A stretch of DNA of 64,000 bases from Dactylis glomerata (Eukaryota; Streptophyta; Magnoliopsida; Poales; Poaceae): assembly GCA_007115705.1 (NCBI GenBank), contig QXEO01001819.1, positions 1 through 64,000 on the forward strand. Reading direction: 5' to 3'. The notes under the pieces are model-generated. The model did not search any database. It was not told the origin of the DNA and saw nothing but the letters and a program-made list of their open reading frames with translations. A program made the position numbers and the translations under genes. This document shows, piece after piece, positions 34,814 to 47,700 of this stretch; the first letter of the stretch is position 1; each line of letters begins with the position of its first letter.

Positions 34814-36240
34814 TGATGGCGTGTAAGTACAGCCCATTGGGAACCCCAAGAGGAAGGTATGATGAGCACAGTAGCAAGTCTTCCCTCAGTTGTGAAACCA
34901 AGGTTTATCGAACTAGTAGGAGAAAGCCAAACTTTAGAAGGTGATGCTTGCAAGCTTCGCGACACTCCAGACAATGGCGCCAGAAAACTTGCTGGTGCGT
35001 AGTTGACGTAGGAGCTTCTTCACCTAGCAGCAACGTGAAACCTGCACACAACACAACCAAGAACTTTGCTCCCAACTTATGATGAGGTTGTCAATCTCAC
35101 CGGTTTGCTGTAAACAAAGGATTGAGCGTATCGAGTGGTAATAGGATAATAGTATGCAAGAAAGTAAACAGTGCGAGTAATAGTAAAACGGTAAAGCTAT
35201 GTAAAGGAAATTAGGCCGGGGTCCACAGTTCACTAGTGGTGTCTCTCCATAAGATAAATAACACATGCTGGGTAGACAAATTACAGTTGGGCAATTGATA
35301 GAGTAAAGATAATGTACATACGTCATGAGGATCACTATGAGATTTACTCTGGGCATTACGACAAAACACATAGACCGTAATCCAACTGCATCTATGACTA
35401 AAAATCCACTCGCGGGGAATCGTCCGAGGACCCCTTGAGTATTAAGTTGCGAACAACAGATAATCGCATTAAGCAAAGTGCGTAATGTAAACAAAGCAAA
35501 TGTCCTTAGACACAAGAATGTTGTTTTCTCCCTAGTGGCAACAGCACATCTACAACCTTAGAGGTATCTGTCACTCCCCCAGATTAAATAGAGGCATGAA
35601 CCCAACTATCGAGCATTAATACTCCCTCTTGGAGTTACTAGCATCTACTCGGCCAAGATAGCTACTAGCAACAGAAAGCATGCAAAATCATAAACAACGT
35701 AGAGATAACATAAGATATAATATTCAGAACATCAACATCACATAGTACCAATACTCATTGGATCCCAACAAACACAACATGTATGATTACATAAAGATGA
35801 TCATGATCATGTAGGGCAGCTCACAAGATCTAAACATGAAGCACATGGTGGAGGAGACAGCCATCTAGCTACTGCTATGGACCCATAGTCCAAGGTAGAC
35901 TACTCACACATCACTCCGAAGGCAACCATGGTGGTGTAGAAGGCCTCCGGCAGGGATTCCCCTCTCCGGCAGGGTGCCGGGAAGAGCTCCTGGATCCTCC
36001 CGATCTCGCAATGGCGATGGCGGCGGCTTGCAGTATGTTTCGTGGAAAAGAGATCCGTCCTTTAGGTTTTTCCCATTGAGGGGACTTTATAGGCGAAGGG
36101 GCAGCGTCAGGAGGTAGACCAGGCGGTCTCACCATAGGTGGGCGCGCCAGGGGCTGGGCCGCGCCCCTGGTGGTGAGGCTGGCCCCTGGCCCCCCTCCGT
36201 CTCATCTTCATTCTTCGCGAAGCTTCGGTAAAAATAGGGG
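34814..36240 (-). repeat. Truncated E3-family LTR inside E4
   Basis: On the minus strand this matches the E3 LTR from about its position 250-330 to its end (…CGCCATCA at 34814). The opening TGATACGTCTC part is missing. No matching target duplication was found next to its truncated side. The right boundary is approximate. It interrupts the E4 3' ORF. Confidence 0.75.
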
Positions 36241-36613
36241 GTTTAGGCACCCTTTGGAATTGATGTTCATGTATGAGAGTATGGAAGGGATTTTTGCCTG
36301 AAGAAGATGTCCTTGGGGCTAAGGAGTGACGTGGAACACCACCTCCAGTTCTTATCCGCGCACTCTTCTTGAACTTGTCATGACTTGTTACCACTCCAAT
36401 GCTTGCGACGACGGTGCTTGGGCGTGGACACTGGTCTTCTTCCATCTCTTCTTCTTTGGCTTCACTTTCAACCTCTTCCTTCAGCTTAGGGTCTTGGTGA
36501 TCATCTTCTGAAGGCGTCTTCTCCTTGTCATTTCTTGTAGAGGCTATGATGCCTCTAAAACTGAGAAAAACTCCTGACAGAAACAGATCAAAACAAAAAC
36601 ACGATGAGAACAT
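36241..36613 (-). pseudogene. E4 3' ORF, N-terminal remnant
   Basis: This minus-strand frame starts about 30 bp below an internal TATA box. It begins with a hydrophobic stretch (F-S-S-C-F-C-F-D-L-F-L-S-G-V-F-L) and continues as a Glu/Lys-rich acidic region (E-E-V-E-S-E-A-K-E-E-E). It then runs into the truncated LTR, which supplies the rest of the open frame. The hydrophobic start could be a signal or membrane segment, but it could also be untranslated leader. Confidence 0.45.
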
Positions 36614-36642
36614 GATATACAGACCTCGGGCAATCCGGGGGG

Positions 36643-36650
36643 TTATATAG
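36643..36650 (-). promoter_or_regulatory. Internal TATA box in E4
   Basis: CTATATAA on the minus strand between the integrase end and the 3' ORF. It could support a separate transcript for that ORF. The match is seen; the function is inferred. Confidence 0.45.
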
Positions 36651-36803
36651 GCGAAAATTAAACATCAAAATGAAGTCACAGGAGGAAACCGGGACGGAAA
36701 CGAGTTCTGAGGCGGACTCACCACAGGGTGGCGCGGCCAGTAGGGGGACTGCATCACCAGGTGGCGAGGAGCCACCGGACTCCATTTCCAACCTGTTTTT
36801 GTC

Positions 36804-38261
36804 TCATGAATTTTCGTATTTAATAAAAATAACAAAAATATTAACAAAAAAGTTTAACGCGAACCTTTTCTGACTAGAACTGTTACCTATTCGAAAACAG
36901 ACTCTGCAGATTCCTGCATATGTTCTTTGATATTCTTCATGAGTCACCATTTGAATAACATCGACATCTTCATTATAAGAATCTCTAGAAATATAATGCT
37001 TGAGTCTTTGCCCATTCACCACTTGCATAGTGTCATCTTTAAGCGAAGCGATCTTTATCGCACCTGAATGATACACCTCTTCAATAACAAAGGGTCCTTC
37101 CCATTTCGAGAGTAATTTTCCTGCAAAAAATCTGAGATGAGACCTATACAATAGAACTTTCTCACCAACATGAAATTCTCTCTTAAGAATTCTCCTATCA
37201 TGCGATTACTTGACTTTCTCTTTGAAAAGTCTGGCATTCTCATAAGCTTCGTTTCTCCACTCATCTAAGGAACTCAAATCAAGCAACCTTTTCTTACCGG
37301 CAATTTTAAAATCCCTATTAAGCTCTCTCACTGCCCAAAAAGCTTTGTGTTCTAATTATAAAGGCAAGTGAAATGCTTTTCCATAAACCATTTTGTAAGG
37401 AGACATGCCCATGGGGTTCTTATAAGCAGTTCTATAAGCCCATAAAGCATCGTTCAACTTGCTAGCCTAGTTTTTCCTAGATCTATTAACAGTCTTCTGC
37501 AAGATAGACTTAATCTCTCTATTCGATAGCTCTACTTGCTCACTAGTTTGGGGATGATAAGCAGAAGCAGTTCTATGATGAACGTCATATCTAGCAAGAG
37601 TTTTCCTAAAACCACCATGAATAAAATGAGAACCTCCGTCGGTCATAAGATATCTAGGCACACCGAACCTAGGAAAAATAACATCCTTAAGCATTTTTAA
37701 CGAGGTCTCACCATTGGCACTCTTCGTAGGTATATCTTCTACCCACTTAGTAACATAATCAACAGCTACGAGTATATGAGTATAACCTTCTGAAGGAGGA
37801 AAAGGACCCATAAAGTCAAATCCCCAACAATCAAATGGTTCAATAACAAGAGAATAACTCATAGGCATTTCATTGCGTCTAGAAATATTACCAACTCTTT
37901 GGCATTCATCACAAGATAAAATAAACTTTCTAGCATCCTTAAAAAGGGTAGGCCAATAAAAACCTGATTGTAGAACCTTTTGTGCAGTTCTATCTCTAGC
38001 ATGATGTCCTCCATAAGCACTACCATGGCATTTTCTCAATATCTCTTGTTGTTCATATTCTGGAACACATCTTCGCATAATACCATCCACTCCTTCTTTA
38101 TATAAGTGTGGGTCATCCCAAAAATAATGCCTCATGTCATAAAAGAATTTCCTTCTTTGCTGAGCTGTAAAGGTTGGAGGCAAATACTTGGAAACAATAA
38201 AGTTAGCATAATCAGCATACCAAGGATTCTCTCGCGAAGTTACCTTTATCGAAGCCAACTA
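36804..38261 (-). pseudogene. pol: E4 pol: integrase
   Basis: The main frame (38258 to 37467) has the zinc-finger remnant (G-G-H-H-A...C-D-E-C) and the DDE core: D in F-D-F-M-G, D in M-T-D-G-G-S and E in Q-V-E-L-S. The frame stops after the core at 37467. The C-terminal part resumes in other frames at 37264-37055 and 37151-36804 (K-W-E-G-P-F-V-I), so at least two frame disruptions are present. A TAG lies just upstream at about 38260-38262. The product would be nonfunctional. Confidence 0.8.
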
Positions 38262-40033
38262 TTCATTTGGAAAACTATCATTAACAGGAATAGGATCAAA
38301 AGAAATGTTTTCCAACCTAGAGAAATTATCGGCAATAGGATTTTCAGCACCTTTCCTATCTACAATATGTAAATCAAACTCTTGCAAAAGCAACACCCAT
38401 CTAATAAGCCTAAGCTTAGCATCCTTCTTTGACATAAGATATCTAATAGCAGCGTGATTAGTATGAATAGTAACCTTTGAGTCAACGATATAAGGTCTAA
38501 ACTTATCACATGCAAAAACAACAACAAGAAACTCCTTCTCAGTAGTAGCATAATTCTTCTAAGCCGCATCAAGAGTCTTACTAGCATAATGAATAACATT
38601 CAACTTCTTATCTACGCGCTGTCCAAAAACAACACCTATAGCAAAATCACTAGCATCACACATAATTTCAAAGGGTAAATTCCAATCAGGTGGTTGAACA
38701 ATAGGAGCAGTAGTTAAAGCCTTCTTAAGAGTTTCGAAAGCTTCCTTACAATCATCATAAAAAAACAAATGGTACATCCTTTTGAAGAAGATTGGTAAGA
38801 GGCTTTGAAATCTTAGAGAAATCTTTAATAAATCTACTATAGAAACCAACATGACCAAGAATACTAAGAATACCTTTAACATCCCTAGGACAGGGCATTT
38901 TCTCAATTTCTTCAACCTTTGCTCTGTCAACTTCAATACCTCTTTCAGAGATTTATGTCCAAGAACAATTCCTTCATTCACCATAAAGTGGCATTTCTCC
39001 CAATTAATAACAAGATTAGTTTCTTCACATCTCTGCAAAACTTTATCAAGATTGTGCAAACAATTATCAAAAGAAGTTCCATAGACAGAGAAATCATCCA
39101 TGAATACCTCCACAATTTCTTCACAAAAACTATGAAAAATAGCAGACATGCATCTTTGAAAAGTAGCATGAGCATTGCACAAACCAAAAGGTATACGTCT
39201 ATAAGCATAAGTTCCATAAGGACAAGTAAAAGTGGTTTCTCTTGATCTTGCTTTTTAACAGCAATCTGAGAGAAACCAGAATAACCATCTAGAAAATAGA
39301 AATGAGTTTTCTTAGATAACCTCTCTAACATTTGATCTATAAACGGTAAAGGATAATGATCTTTCTTAGTAACTTTGTTCACCTTTCTAAAATCGATGCA
39401 CATCCTATAACCAACCACTACCCTCTGAGGAATAAGTTCGTTATTCTCATTAGACACAACAGTAATTCCTCCTTTCTTAGGAACACAATGAACAGGGCTA
39501 ACCCATCTACTATCAGCAATAGGATAAATAATACCATCATCAAGGAGCTTCAATACCTCATTTCTTACCACTTCCTTCATCTTAGGAATTAATCAGCGTT
39601 GATGTTCAACAACTGGCTTCGCATCTGGCTCCATTTTAATAGCATGCTGACATATAGTAGGAGAAATCCCTTTTAAATCATCGAGAGTATATCCCATAGC
39701 TCCTCGGTGCTTCCTCAATATTTCCAACAACCTTTCTTCTTCCTTCCCTGAAAGTTTAGAACTGATAATGAAAGGATATATTTTCTTATCATCTATATAA
39801 GCATATTTAAGATCGTCAGGTAAGGGTTTTAAATCAAAAACAGGATCTTCCTTGGGTGGCAAAGTGGTACCCAAATCCTCCACAGGTAAATTGTGTTTAA
39901 TCAACTCTGGTTGACAAAGAAGAATCTCGTCAATTTCATCTCTTTCTTCCCTGAAGATCTCACTTTCATGGTCCTCCATAAATTGCTGCAAAGCATTATT
40001 AGGAGCAAGAGCAATAGAGGCAAGTTGTTCAAC
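38262..40033 (-). pseudogene. pol: E4 pol: reverse transcriptase and RNase H
   Basis: The linker and RT N-terminus are open from 40033 to 39596. TGA follows at 39593-39595, and the RT fingers/palm continue (M-C-I-D-F-R-K-V-N). A frameshift after Q-D-Q-E-K (near 39250) moves the reading to another frame, which carries the Athila-type catalytic box F-M-D-D-F. Further shifts occur around 38960-38770 before C-K-E-A-F-E-T-L. RNase H continues past an in-frame stop at 38559-38561. The damage is multiple and ancient-looking. Confidence 0.8.
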
Positions 40034-41598
40034 TCAAAAATCTTCATTAAGCATTTCATTTTCATAAGGAGCTTTAGTAAACTTAGAAAAATTAAACTCA
40101 TAAGATTCTCCATCAAACTTAGTCAAAATTTTCTCCTTCTTACAATCTATAACAGCGCCACAAGTATTCAAAAATGGTCTACCAAAAATTATAGGACAAG
40201 TTTTACTAGCCTCTGTACCAAGTATTAAAAAATCAGTAGGATATTTAGTCTTACCGCATAGAACTTGCACATCTCAAACAATACCAATTGGAGAGATAGT
40301 TTCTCTATTAGCAAGATGAATAACCACATCGATTTCCTCCAGTTCACAAGGACCGATTTCATGCATGATTTCTCTATAAAGCTCGAAAGGAATAGCACTT
40401 GAACTTGCACCAATGTCACATAAACCATAATAGCAATGATCACCAATCCTGACAGAAAGCACAGGAACACTTGTTTTCCTAGATCTACTAGGATGTGAAA
40501 CAATGTTAGAAGCATCTTCACAAAAGACAATATGTTCATCTTCTACATTTTTAGTAACAAGGTCCTTCACTATTGCTATAGGACACTTAACGGTAATTTG
40601 ATCATCAGGTTCTACAGCTTTCTTTGCACTTTTCTTAAGCACACTAATTAAAGTAGAATGTTCCTTTACATTAGCAGGGAAGGGTTTTTTCTCAAAATAA
40701 GGCTCAGGCAAAATGCAATCAACAGTACAAACTTCAGTAGTTCTAGAAGGTTCACAACTAACAGTATCTTTATAAGGCGCATGATACTTGTTCCAATCCT
40801 TCTTTGGAACATCAAGATAAGAGGCAAAGGCCTTAAAAAAGTTAGCAAGTATTTGGGAATCAAGACCATAAACAACACTAACATTATGAAAGTCATCAAT
40901 TCCCATAAAAGCTTTAATGCATTCATAATCATAATTTATACATGACTTTCTACCTTTCTCGTTCTCCCATCCTTCAGTATTTTCTTGAATACGGTCTAGA
41001 AGATCCCATTTAGCTTCTTCTTTCATACGTGTAAATGATCCAGAGCAAGAAGCATCCAATAAATTCTTGTCATGAAGAGTAAGCCTTGCATAAAAGTTAT
41101 TAATAATAATATTACTGGGGAGCTCATGAATGGGATATTTGAGCACTAGTGACTTCAATCTCCCCCACGCTTGGGCAATACTCTCTCCATCATGAGGCCA
41201 AAAATTATATATTTGATTCCGATCTTTATGAATCTCACTTGGAGGATAGAATTTAGAATAAAAGAGAGGTACAATTTCCTCCCAGCCAATAGATGGACCA
41301 TCCTTTAGCAGCCTATACCATTCCGCAGCTCTGCCCTTTAGTGATAAAGAGAATAGCTTTCTCTTAACCTGGCTTGATGAAATACCTGCACACTTGAACA
41401 ACTCGCATAAATTATGTATAAAGAGTAAATGATCACCCGGATGGACAGTTCCATCTCCTGAATAGCATAATTCATAACATGTTTAACAATTTTCATAGGT
41501 ATTTTAAAAGGATCTAATTGAGCAGGTGGTGGTTCATCCACTACCGTAATAGAGGCAGTAGTGTTCCCAAATAGGGAACCAAATGGAGAATCCTCCAT
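40034..41598 (-). pseudogene. gag: E4 gag and protease
   Basis: The likely start is ATG at 41598 (M-E-D-S-P-F-G-S). A frameshift near 41450 leads into the frame 41401-40274, which encodes the capsid (L-K-G-R-A-A-E-W-Y) and the protease motif C-D-I-G-A-S. In-frame TGA codons at 40274-40276 and 40034-40036 break the protease/linker, which otherwise stays in one frame (C-G-K-T-K-Y-P...G-R-P-F-L). Confidence 0.8.
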
Positions 41599-41684
41599 AG
41601 CAAAATAAAGTAAAAGATAGAAATAAAAACAATACTCACAGCAAAAGTTACCTTTACCAATTCCGCTCTTCAATAGCGCTTCAC

Positions 41685-41702
41685 TCCCCGGCAACGGCGC
41701 CA
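41685..41702 (-). other. E4 primer binding site (tRNA-Asp)
   Basis: On the minus strand it reads TGGCGCCGTTGCCGGGGA, starting about 11 bases from the 5' LTR. It is identical to the E3 site. Confidence 0.92.
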
Positions 41703-41713
41703 GAAAATAGTTT

Positions 41714-43216
41714 TGATGACTCACAAGTATAGGGGGTGTATCGTAGTACTTTCGATAAATAAGAGTCTCAAACCCAACGAGGAGCAGAAGGTGTTGACAA
41801 GCGGTTTTAATCAAGGATTCACTGTAAATAATAGCAAACGGGTTTTCAAGGGTATTTGGTAATGCAAGTAAATAAAGTACGAGTAAATAAAAGACAATAA
41901 TAGAATTGCTGCAAGTGGCCCAATCCTTTCTAGAGCAAAGGACAGGCCGGTTGTGTAACTTATGATTACCAAGCGTTCCTGAGGACACACAGGAGTTTCT
42001 GTCGAGAGCTTTCGCTTCATGCTCCTAAGTAATCTTCATTGGTTTGATAAGTGTTATGGGGGTGAACCTGTGCTAGCGCACTACCCTTACTAGGACTAAT
42101 ACACACTTGTGATTATACCCCCTGCAAGCATCCACAAATACAAGAAAGTAATTAAGATAAATCTAACCACAGCCTTAAACTCTGAGATCCTACGCTCCCT
42201 GGTGCAATGGTTTCCTAACGGGGGTTTAGGTTTTTGTCGCTCCGGCAACCCCACAATTAGTAGCCAAATACACAATGCATTCCACTAGGCCCATAAATGG
42301 TGAAGTATCATGTTGTCGATGTTCACATGACACCACTAGTAGAATAACACCACAACATATAAATATCAAACCATTAAATATTACTCAACATAGTTTCACT
42401 ACTAACATCTCGACTTCTCCCATGTCCTCAAGAACTAAACGAACTACTCAGAAGACATCATATGGATCATGACTAGAGGTGAAATAATGGTAAATAACAA
42501 TCTGAACATAAACCTTAATTCAACGGTTCCACTCAATAGCATCAACTACAAGAGTAATCAACACCGGGAAAGTTTCCCCTAAGAATTGGACAAGATTCAA
42601 CCCAAGATGTTACAGTGGGATGGCGTGGTGATGGTGGAGATGAAGGTGCTGGTGATGATGATCCCGATGAAGTCCAGCGTGATGGTGATGACGATGGCGA
42701 CGATCTCCCCTCTCCGGGAAGGAATTTCCCCGGTAGATTTCTGCCTGCCGGAGAGCTTTTCTCTATCGGTGTTTTCCACCCCGCAGAGGCCGCGGTGTCT
42801 ATCTCTGGTCCCCCCCTCCTCAACTTAGGTTTTCGGGGATGACAATATATGTGAGGGGGCGATGGCAGGAGTGGGCCAGGGTGGCCTCACCCCAGGGCGG
42901 CGTGGCCAGGGGTGGACCCGCACCACCTGGTGGTGTGGCCCCCCTGCTGCTCCTCTCGCTTCCTCCTTTTGGCTATTTTCGTCTTCTGGTAATAGATGAA
43001 TTTCTGGGTGTTTCCCTGGAATTATTGATCTTTAGAAATATGATGTCTTGATGGTCCTTTTTCCAACAGAATCCCGACTCCGGCAGCAAGTTCTCCAATG
43101 ATCATCAAACGTGTAAAAACAGAGGAAACAACATAAGTATCACCTCTAAATATGAAATATATCAATGAATAACAGTAAATTATGATATAAAATAGTGATG
43201 CAAAATGGACGTATCT
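41714..43216 (-). repeat. E4 5' LTR (right copy)
   Basis: 1503 bp, starts TGATGACTC on the plus strand. It pairs with 31386-32890. About 18 differences are visible in the first ~440 bp compared by eye. Confidence 0.92.
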
Positions 43217-43969
43217 GTGACAGAAACCTCTAAGGTTGTAGATGTGCTGTTGCCACTAGGGAGAAAACAACATTCTTGTGTTCAAGGACATTTGCATTGT
43301 TTACATTATGCACTTTGCTTAAGGCGATAATCTATTGTTCGCAACTTAATACCCGATGGTTGCTCAGATGACATCCGAGGGTGGATTATTAGTCATAGAT
43401 GCAGTTGGATTACGGTCTATGTATTTTGTCGTAATGCCCAGAGTGAATCTCATAGTGATCCTCATGACATATGTACGTTATCTTTATTCTATCAATTGCC
43501 CAACTGTAATTTGTTTACCCAGCATGTTGTTATTTATCTTATGGAGAGACACCACTAGTGAATTGTGGACCCCGGTCCAATTCCTTTTACATTGCTATTA
43601 CCGTTTTACTATTACTCGCATTATTTAAATTCTTGCATACTATTACCTTTTACCACTCGATATGCTTAATCCTTTATTTACAGCAAATCGGTGAGATTGA
43701 CAACCTGATCGTAAGTTGGGGCAAAGTACTTGGTTGTGTTGTGTGCAGATTCCATTTTGCTGCTGGTGAAAAGCTACACGCCGACAAGCATTTATTTGGT
43801 GCCATTGTCTGAAGTGTCGCAAAGCTAGTGGGCATCAACCTTCAGAAGTGTGGTTCTTTCTCCTACTGGTTCGATTAAACCTTGGTTTCACAACTGAGGG
43901 AAACTTGCTGATGTGCTCATCATACCTTCCTCTTGGGGTTCCCAACTGGGTGCCTACTATGCACCATCA
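43217..43969 (+). repeat. E3 3' LTR, second part
   Basis: After the duplicated GTGAC (43217-43221) the E3 LTR resumes (AGAAACCTCTAAGG...) and ends ACCATCA at 43969. The two parts sum to about 1638 bp, matching the 5' LTR length. CATGT at 43970-43974 is the right target duplication of E3. Confidence 0.92.
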
Positions 43970-44476
43970 CATGTACATGCATTGCTTTGCATTCTTTATT
44001 CTATCAATTTCCCAACTGTAATTTGTTTACCCAGCATGTTATTTATCTTTATGGAGAGACACCTCTAGTGAACTGTGGACCCCGGTCCATTCTTTTACAT
44101 ATATATTACCGTTTACTTTCTACAAGGATTATTTACTTTCTTGCAAACAAACATCTATTACCACACGATATGTTTAATCCTTTGTTTACAGCAAACCAGT
44201 GAGTCTGACAACCTCACTGCAAGTTCGGGCAAAGTACTTTGGTTGTGTTGTGTGCAGGTTCCATGTTGCTGCTAGCGCCGAAGCTACGCCCCAGATAGGC
44301 GCCATAAACAAATTCTCTAGAGCCGTCGCCAAAGCCAGCTAGCATCAACCTTCAGAAGTGGTTTCTTTCTCCTACTGGTCGATTAAACCTTGGTTTCACA
44401 ATCGAGGGAAACTTGCCGCTGTGCTCATCATACCTTCCTCTTGGGGTTCCCAACTAGGCGGCTAGCACCGCTAACA
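43970..44476 (+). repeat. E5: right fragment of an E3-family LTR
   Basis: This is a diverged copy of the last ~500 bp of the LTR family, continuing from 24809-24905 after removal of E3. It ends about ...CACCGCTAACA at 44476, judged from the CA terminus and comparison with the end of E6. Whether E5 was solo or full length cannot be seen. Confidence 0.7.
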
Positions 44477-44754
44477 GGCGGCAGCGGACAGTTTGTTCTC
44501 TGTGGTGGCAGCCAGTTCATTCTAGGCAGCAGCGGGTTACATGGTGACTGGCGAGTGATTTGTGAACCCTAGCCCCTGCTTTTCGATTGAATCTGGACCA
44601 TAGTCTCCTCCGCCAATTTGTGCATCCAGATTTCTCGTGGGGCCGGGTCTAAACGAGGGGCAATGAGATGGAGCCGCCTTCGAATAGGTAAATACGTCTA
44701 TTTTTATCTGAATTTGAATGCGAATTGTTCCTCGTATGCTCCCGCAACCTCACA

Positions 44755-47700
44755 ATGCATGACGCCACTCAAAACAGGGGTGATGCTGCGGGGAGACATT
44801 TTCAGTTCACTGTCCACTTCTTTCCATCTAAGGCCTTGCTATGTGATGGTACCGTGCGGAATATCGAGAGAAATACAATTGTGAGATGGGAGGTAGAATT
44901 TCGAGAGATTGATCCACAAGAGCTCCACAACATGGAAGAGCGGGCCATGAGGAATGTGGTGGAGAAGCTTGGTGATATGTCTCAAACGTATCTATAATTT
45001 TTGATGCTCCATGCTTGTTTTTACACCATTTTCTTAGTGTTTTGTTACACTTCGTAGTGTTTTTATGCATTTTCTGGAACTAACCTATTAACAAGATGCC
45101 ACAGTGCCAGTTCCCTTTTTTCTGCTATTTTTGTGTTTCAGAAAAGTTACACAGGAAATATTCTCAGAATTGGACGAAACAAAAGCCAAACATCCAGATA
45201 TTTAACGAAGCTTCCAGAAGACCAAAGAGGAGACGGAGAGGGGCCACGAGCCGGCCACACAACAGGGCGGCGCAGCCCAGGCCCTGGCCGTGCCCCCTAT
45301 GTGTGAGACCACCTCGGTCCACTTCTGACGCTGCCCCTTCGCCTATAAAGACCCCCCGATGGGAAAAACCTAAGTACCCGATCAATTTTCCAGAAACACA
45401 TCACGATCCGCCGCCGTCATCGACCCAAGATTGGGAGGGTCCAGAAGCTCTTCCTGACACCCTGCCGGAGAGGGGAATCGCCACCGGAGGTCTTCTTCAT
45501 CTCTATGCTTGCCTCCGGCGCGATGAGTGAGTAGTCTACCTTGGACTATGGGTCCATAGCAGTAGCTACATGGTTGTCTTCTCCACCATGTGCTTCATGT
45601 TTAGATCTCGTGAGCTACTTTACATGATCGAGATCACCGTTATGTAATCTACATGTTGCGTTTGTTGGGATCTGATGAATATTGGTGTTATCATTGAGTT
45701 GATGTGCTGAATATTATCTTATGTTATCTCTATGTTGTTTATGATCTTGCATGCTCTCCGTTGTTAGTAACTATCTTGGCCGAGTAGATACTAGTGACTC
45801 CAAGAGGGGGTATTTATGCTCGATAGTTGGGTTCATGCCTCTATTTAATCTGGGGGAGTGACAGAAACCTCTAAGGTTGTAGATGTGTTGTTGCCACTAG
45901 GGAGAAAACAACATTCTTATGTCCAAGGACATATGCTTTGTTTACATTACACACTTTGCTTAATGCAGTTATCTGTTGTTCGCAACTTAATACTCAAGGG
46001 GTCCTCGGATTGATTCCCCGCGAGTGGATTATTAGTCATAGATGCAGTTGGATGGCGGTCTATGTATTTTGTTGTAATGCCCAGAGTAAATCTCATAGTG
46101 ATCCTCTCGACATATGCACATTGTCTTTATTCTATCAATTGCCCAACTGTAATTTGTTTACCCAGCATGTGTTATTTATCTTATGGAGAGACACCACTAG
46201 TGAACTGTGGACCCCGGTCCAATTTCCTTTACATTGCTATCACCTGTTTACTTCACTCGCACTGTTTACTTTCTTGCATACTACTATTGCTTTCCACTCG
46301 ATACGCTCATTCCTTTGTTTACAACAAACCGGTGAGATTGACAACCTCATCGTAAGTTGGGAGCAAAGTACTTGGTTGTGTTGTGTGCAGGTTCTGTGTT
46401 GCAGCTGGCAAAGCAAAGCACTGGACGAGGCACCTTATAAATTGTCTGGAGCTGTCGCGAAGCTAGCAAGCATCACCTTCTTGAGTTTGGCTTTTTCCTA
46501 GATACGATAAACCTTGGTTTCTTACTGAGGGAAAACTCGCTGCTGTACTCGTCAAACCTTCCTCTTGGGGTTCCCAACTGGACGGTGAATTACATCATCA
46601 ACACCGCCACAGCACTTGGTGAGAGTGTTTTGGGGTCCAAGGCAAGAAGTTTCATTGTTACGGTTTGAAAATTGGAAGGGCGAGTATGTGAGAATTGAGA
46701 GTGGGGAGGAGATGGTAGATGAAATTGATCGGCTGGATGGCTGGACAACAAAAGAGGCTACTTTTCGTGTGGAGCTCGTTGATCTGAAATCAGATTTGAA
46801 GGTTGGATATGTGGCCTCAAAATTGGCTTCGCAAATGTCAGATGATGCTTGGGCTTCACGTAGTCAGGTTGTGCCCATACGGACCAAAGTGACAGTATTA
46901 GCTGAGGGGGCAGATGTTGAAATAGATGGTATTTGTGTTGATTGGAATTCAGTAGAATTACATGAAGGTACTGATTTGGTCTTTGCCCCAATGGCTGACA
47001 CTGAGATGGCCAAAATGTTTGGCATTCCAGTAGATGATAGAGATAAGGAGAAGGAGAAGGAGATGGATGAAGCTGCTGCAAATGATGGAAAGAGCCATAT
47101 TTATGAAGATCTGGATGGAGAGTTGATGGACGCTGCTACATATAATGTAGATGATGCACACGATGATGAGCTTGTAACTATATATGACAAGGAAAACCCT
47201 GTTATTGCAGTAGGGAATTTGTTTCCAAAAATGGGTGAGTTTAGGATGTGTTTCAAGACTTATGCGGTTAAGAAGGAGTTTGACGCCAAGACTATGTGGA
47301 CTGATAGAAAGAAGTTCTATGCGAGGTGTAGAGGTTATGATGGGGGCGCCAAGCCTTGCAAGTGGTACATTTCTGCTAGACGCCAACCTGATGGAAGTAC
47401 CATAAGGGTTAATCAAATCCCATTTGAACATACTTGCATTACTAGTTCACAGAGAGTATCAACAATGACATCATAGTTTTGGGTTGCCGAAAAGATCACT
47501 CCTATTTTAGCCAAGACACCTAACACTACTGCAAAGAAGCTAAAAACAGACTTGGAAAAGGATTACCCAATTAAGGTGAATTATACCACAGTGTGGAAGG
47601 CAAAACAAAGGGCAATGAAAGAATTATATGGTGATTGGGCAAATACTTTTAGGATGTTGTATAGCTTCAAAGCAGAGGTGGGGAAGAGGTCACCTGGCAG

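Larger units (their letters stand above)
31386..43216 (-). mobile_element. E4: autonomous-type Athila Gypsy element, decayed
   Basis: 11.8 kb on the minus strand, flanked by GTGAC at 31381-31385 and 43217-43221. The LTRs are 1505 and 1503 bp and differ by a few percent. The primer site is tRNA-Asp type. It contains gag, protease, RT, RNase H and integrase with several stops and frameshifts, plus a broken 3' ORF with an internal TATA box. The final LTR base reads T where A is expected (43216). Confidence 0.92.
24906..43969 (+). mobile_element. E3: Athila-like non-autonomous Gypsy element
   Basis: It is flanked by CATGT at 24901-24905 and 43970-43974. The LTRs are about 1640 bp, the primer site is tRNA-Asp type, there is a gag/protease remnant, and about 3 kb of non-coding sequence precedes the polypurine tract. 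No RT or integrase is present anywhere in the internal 3.95 kb. E3 would therefore depend on an autonomous relative. The 3' LTR is split by E4. Confidence 0.88.
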
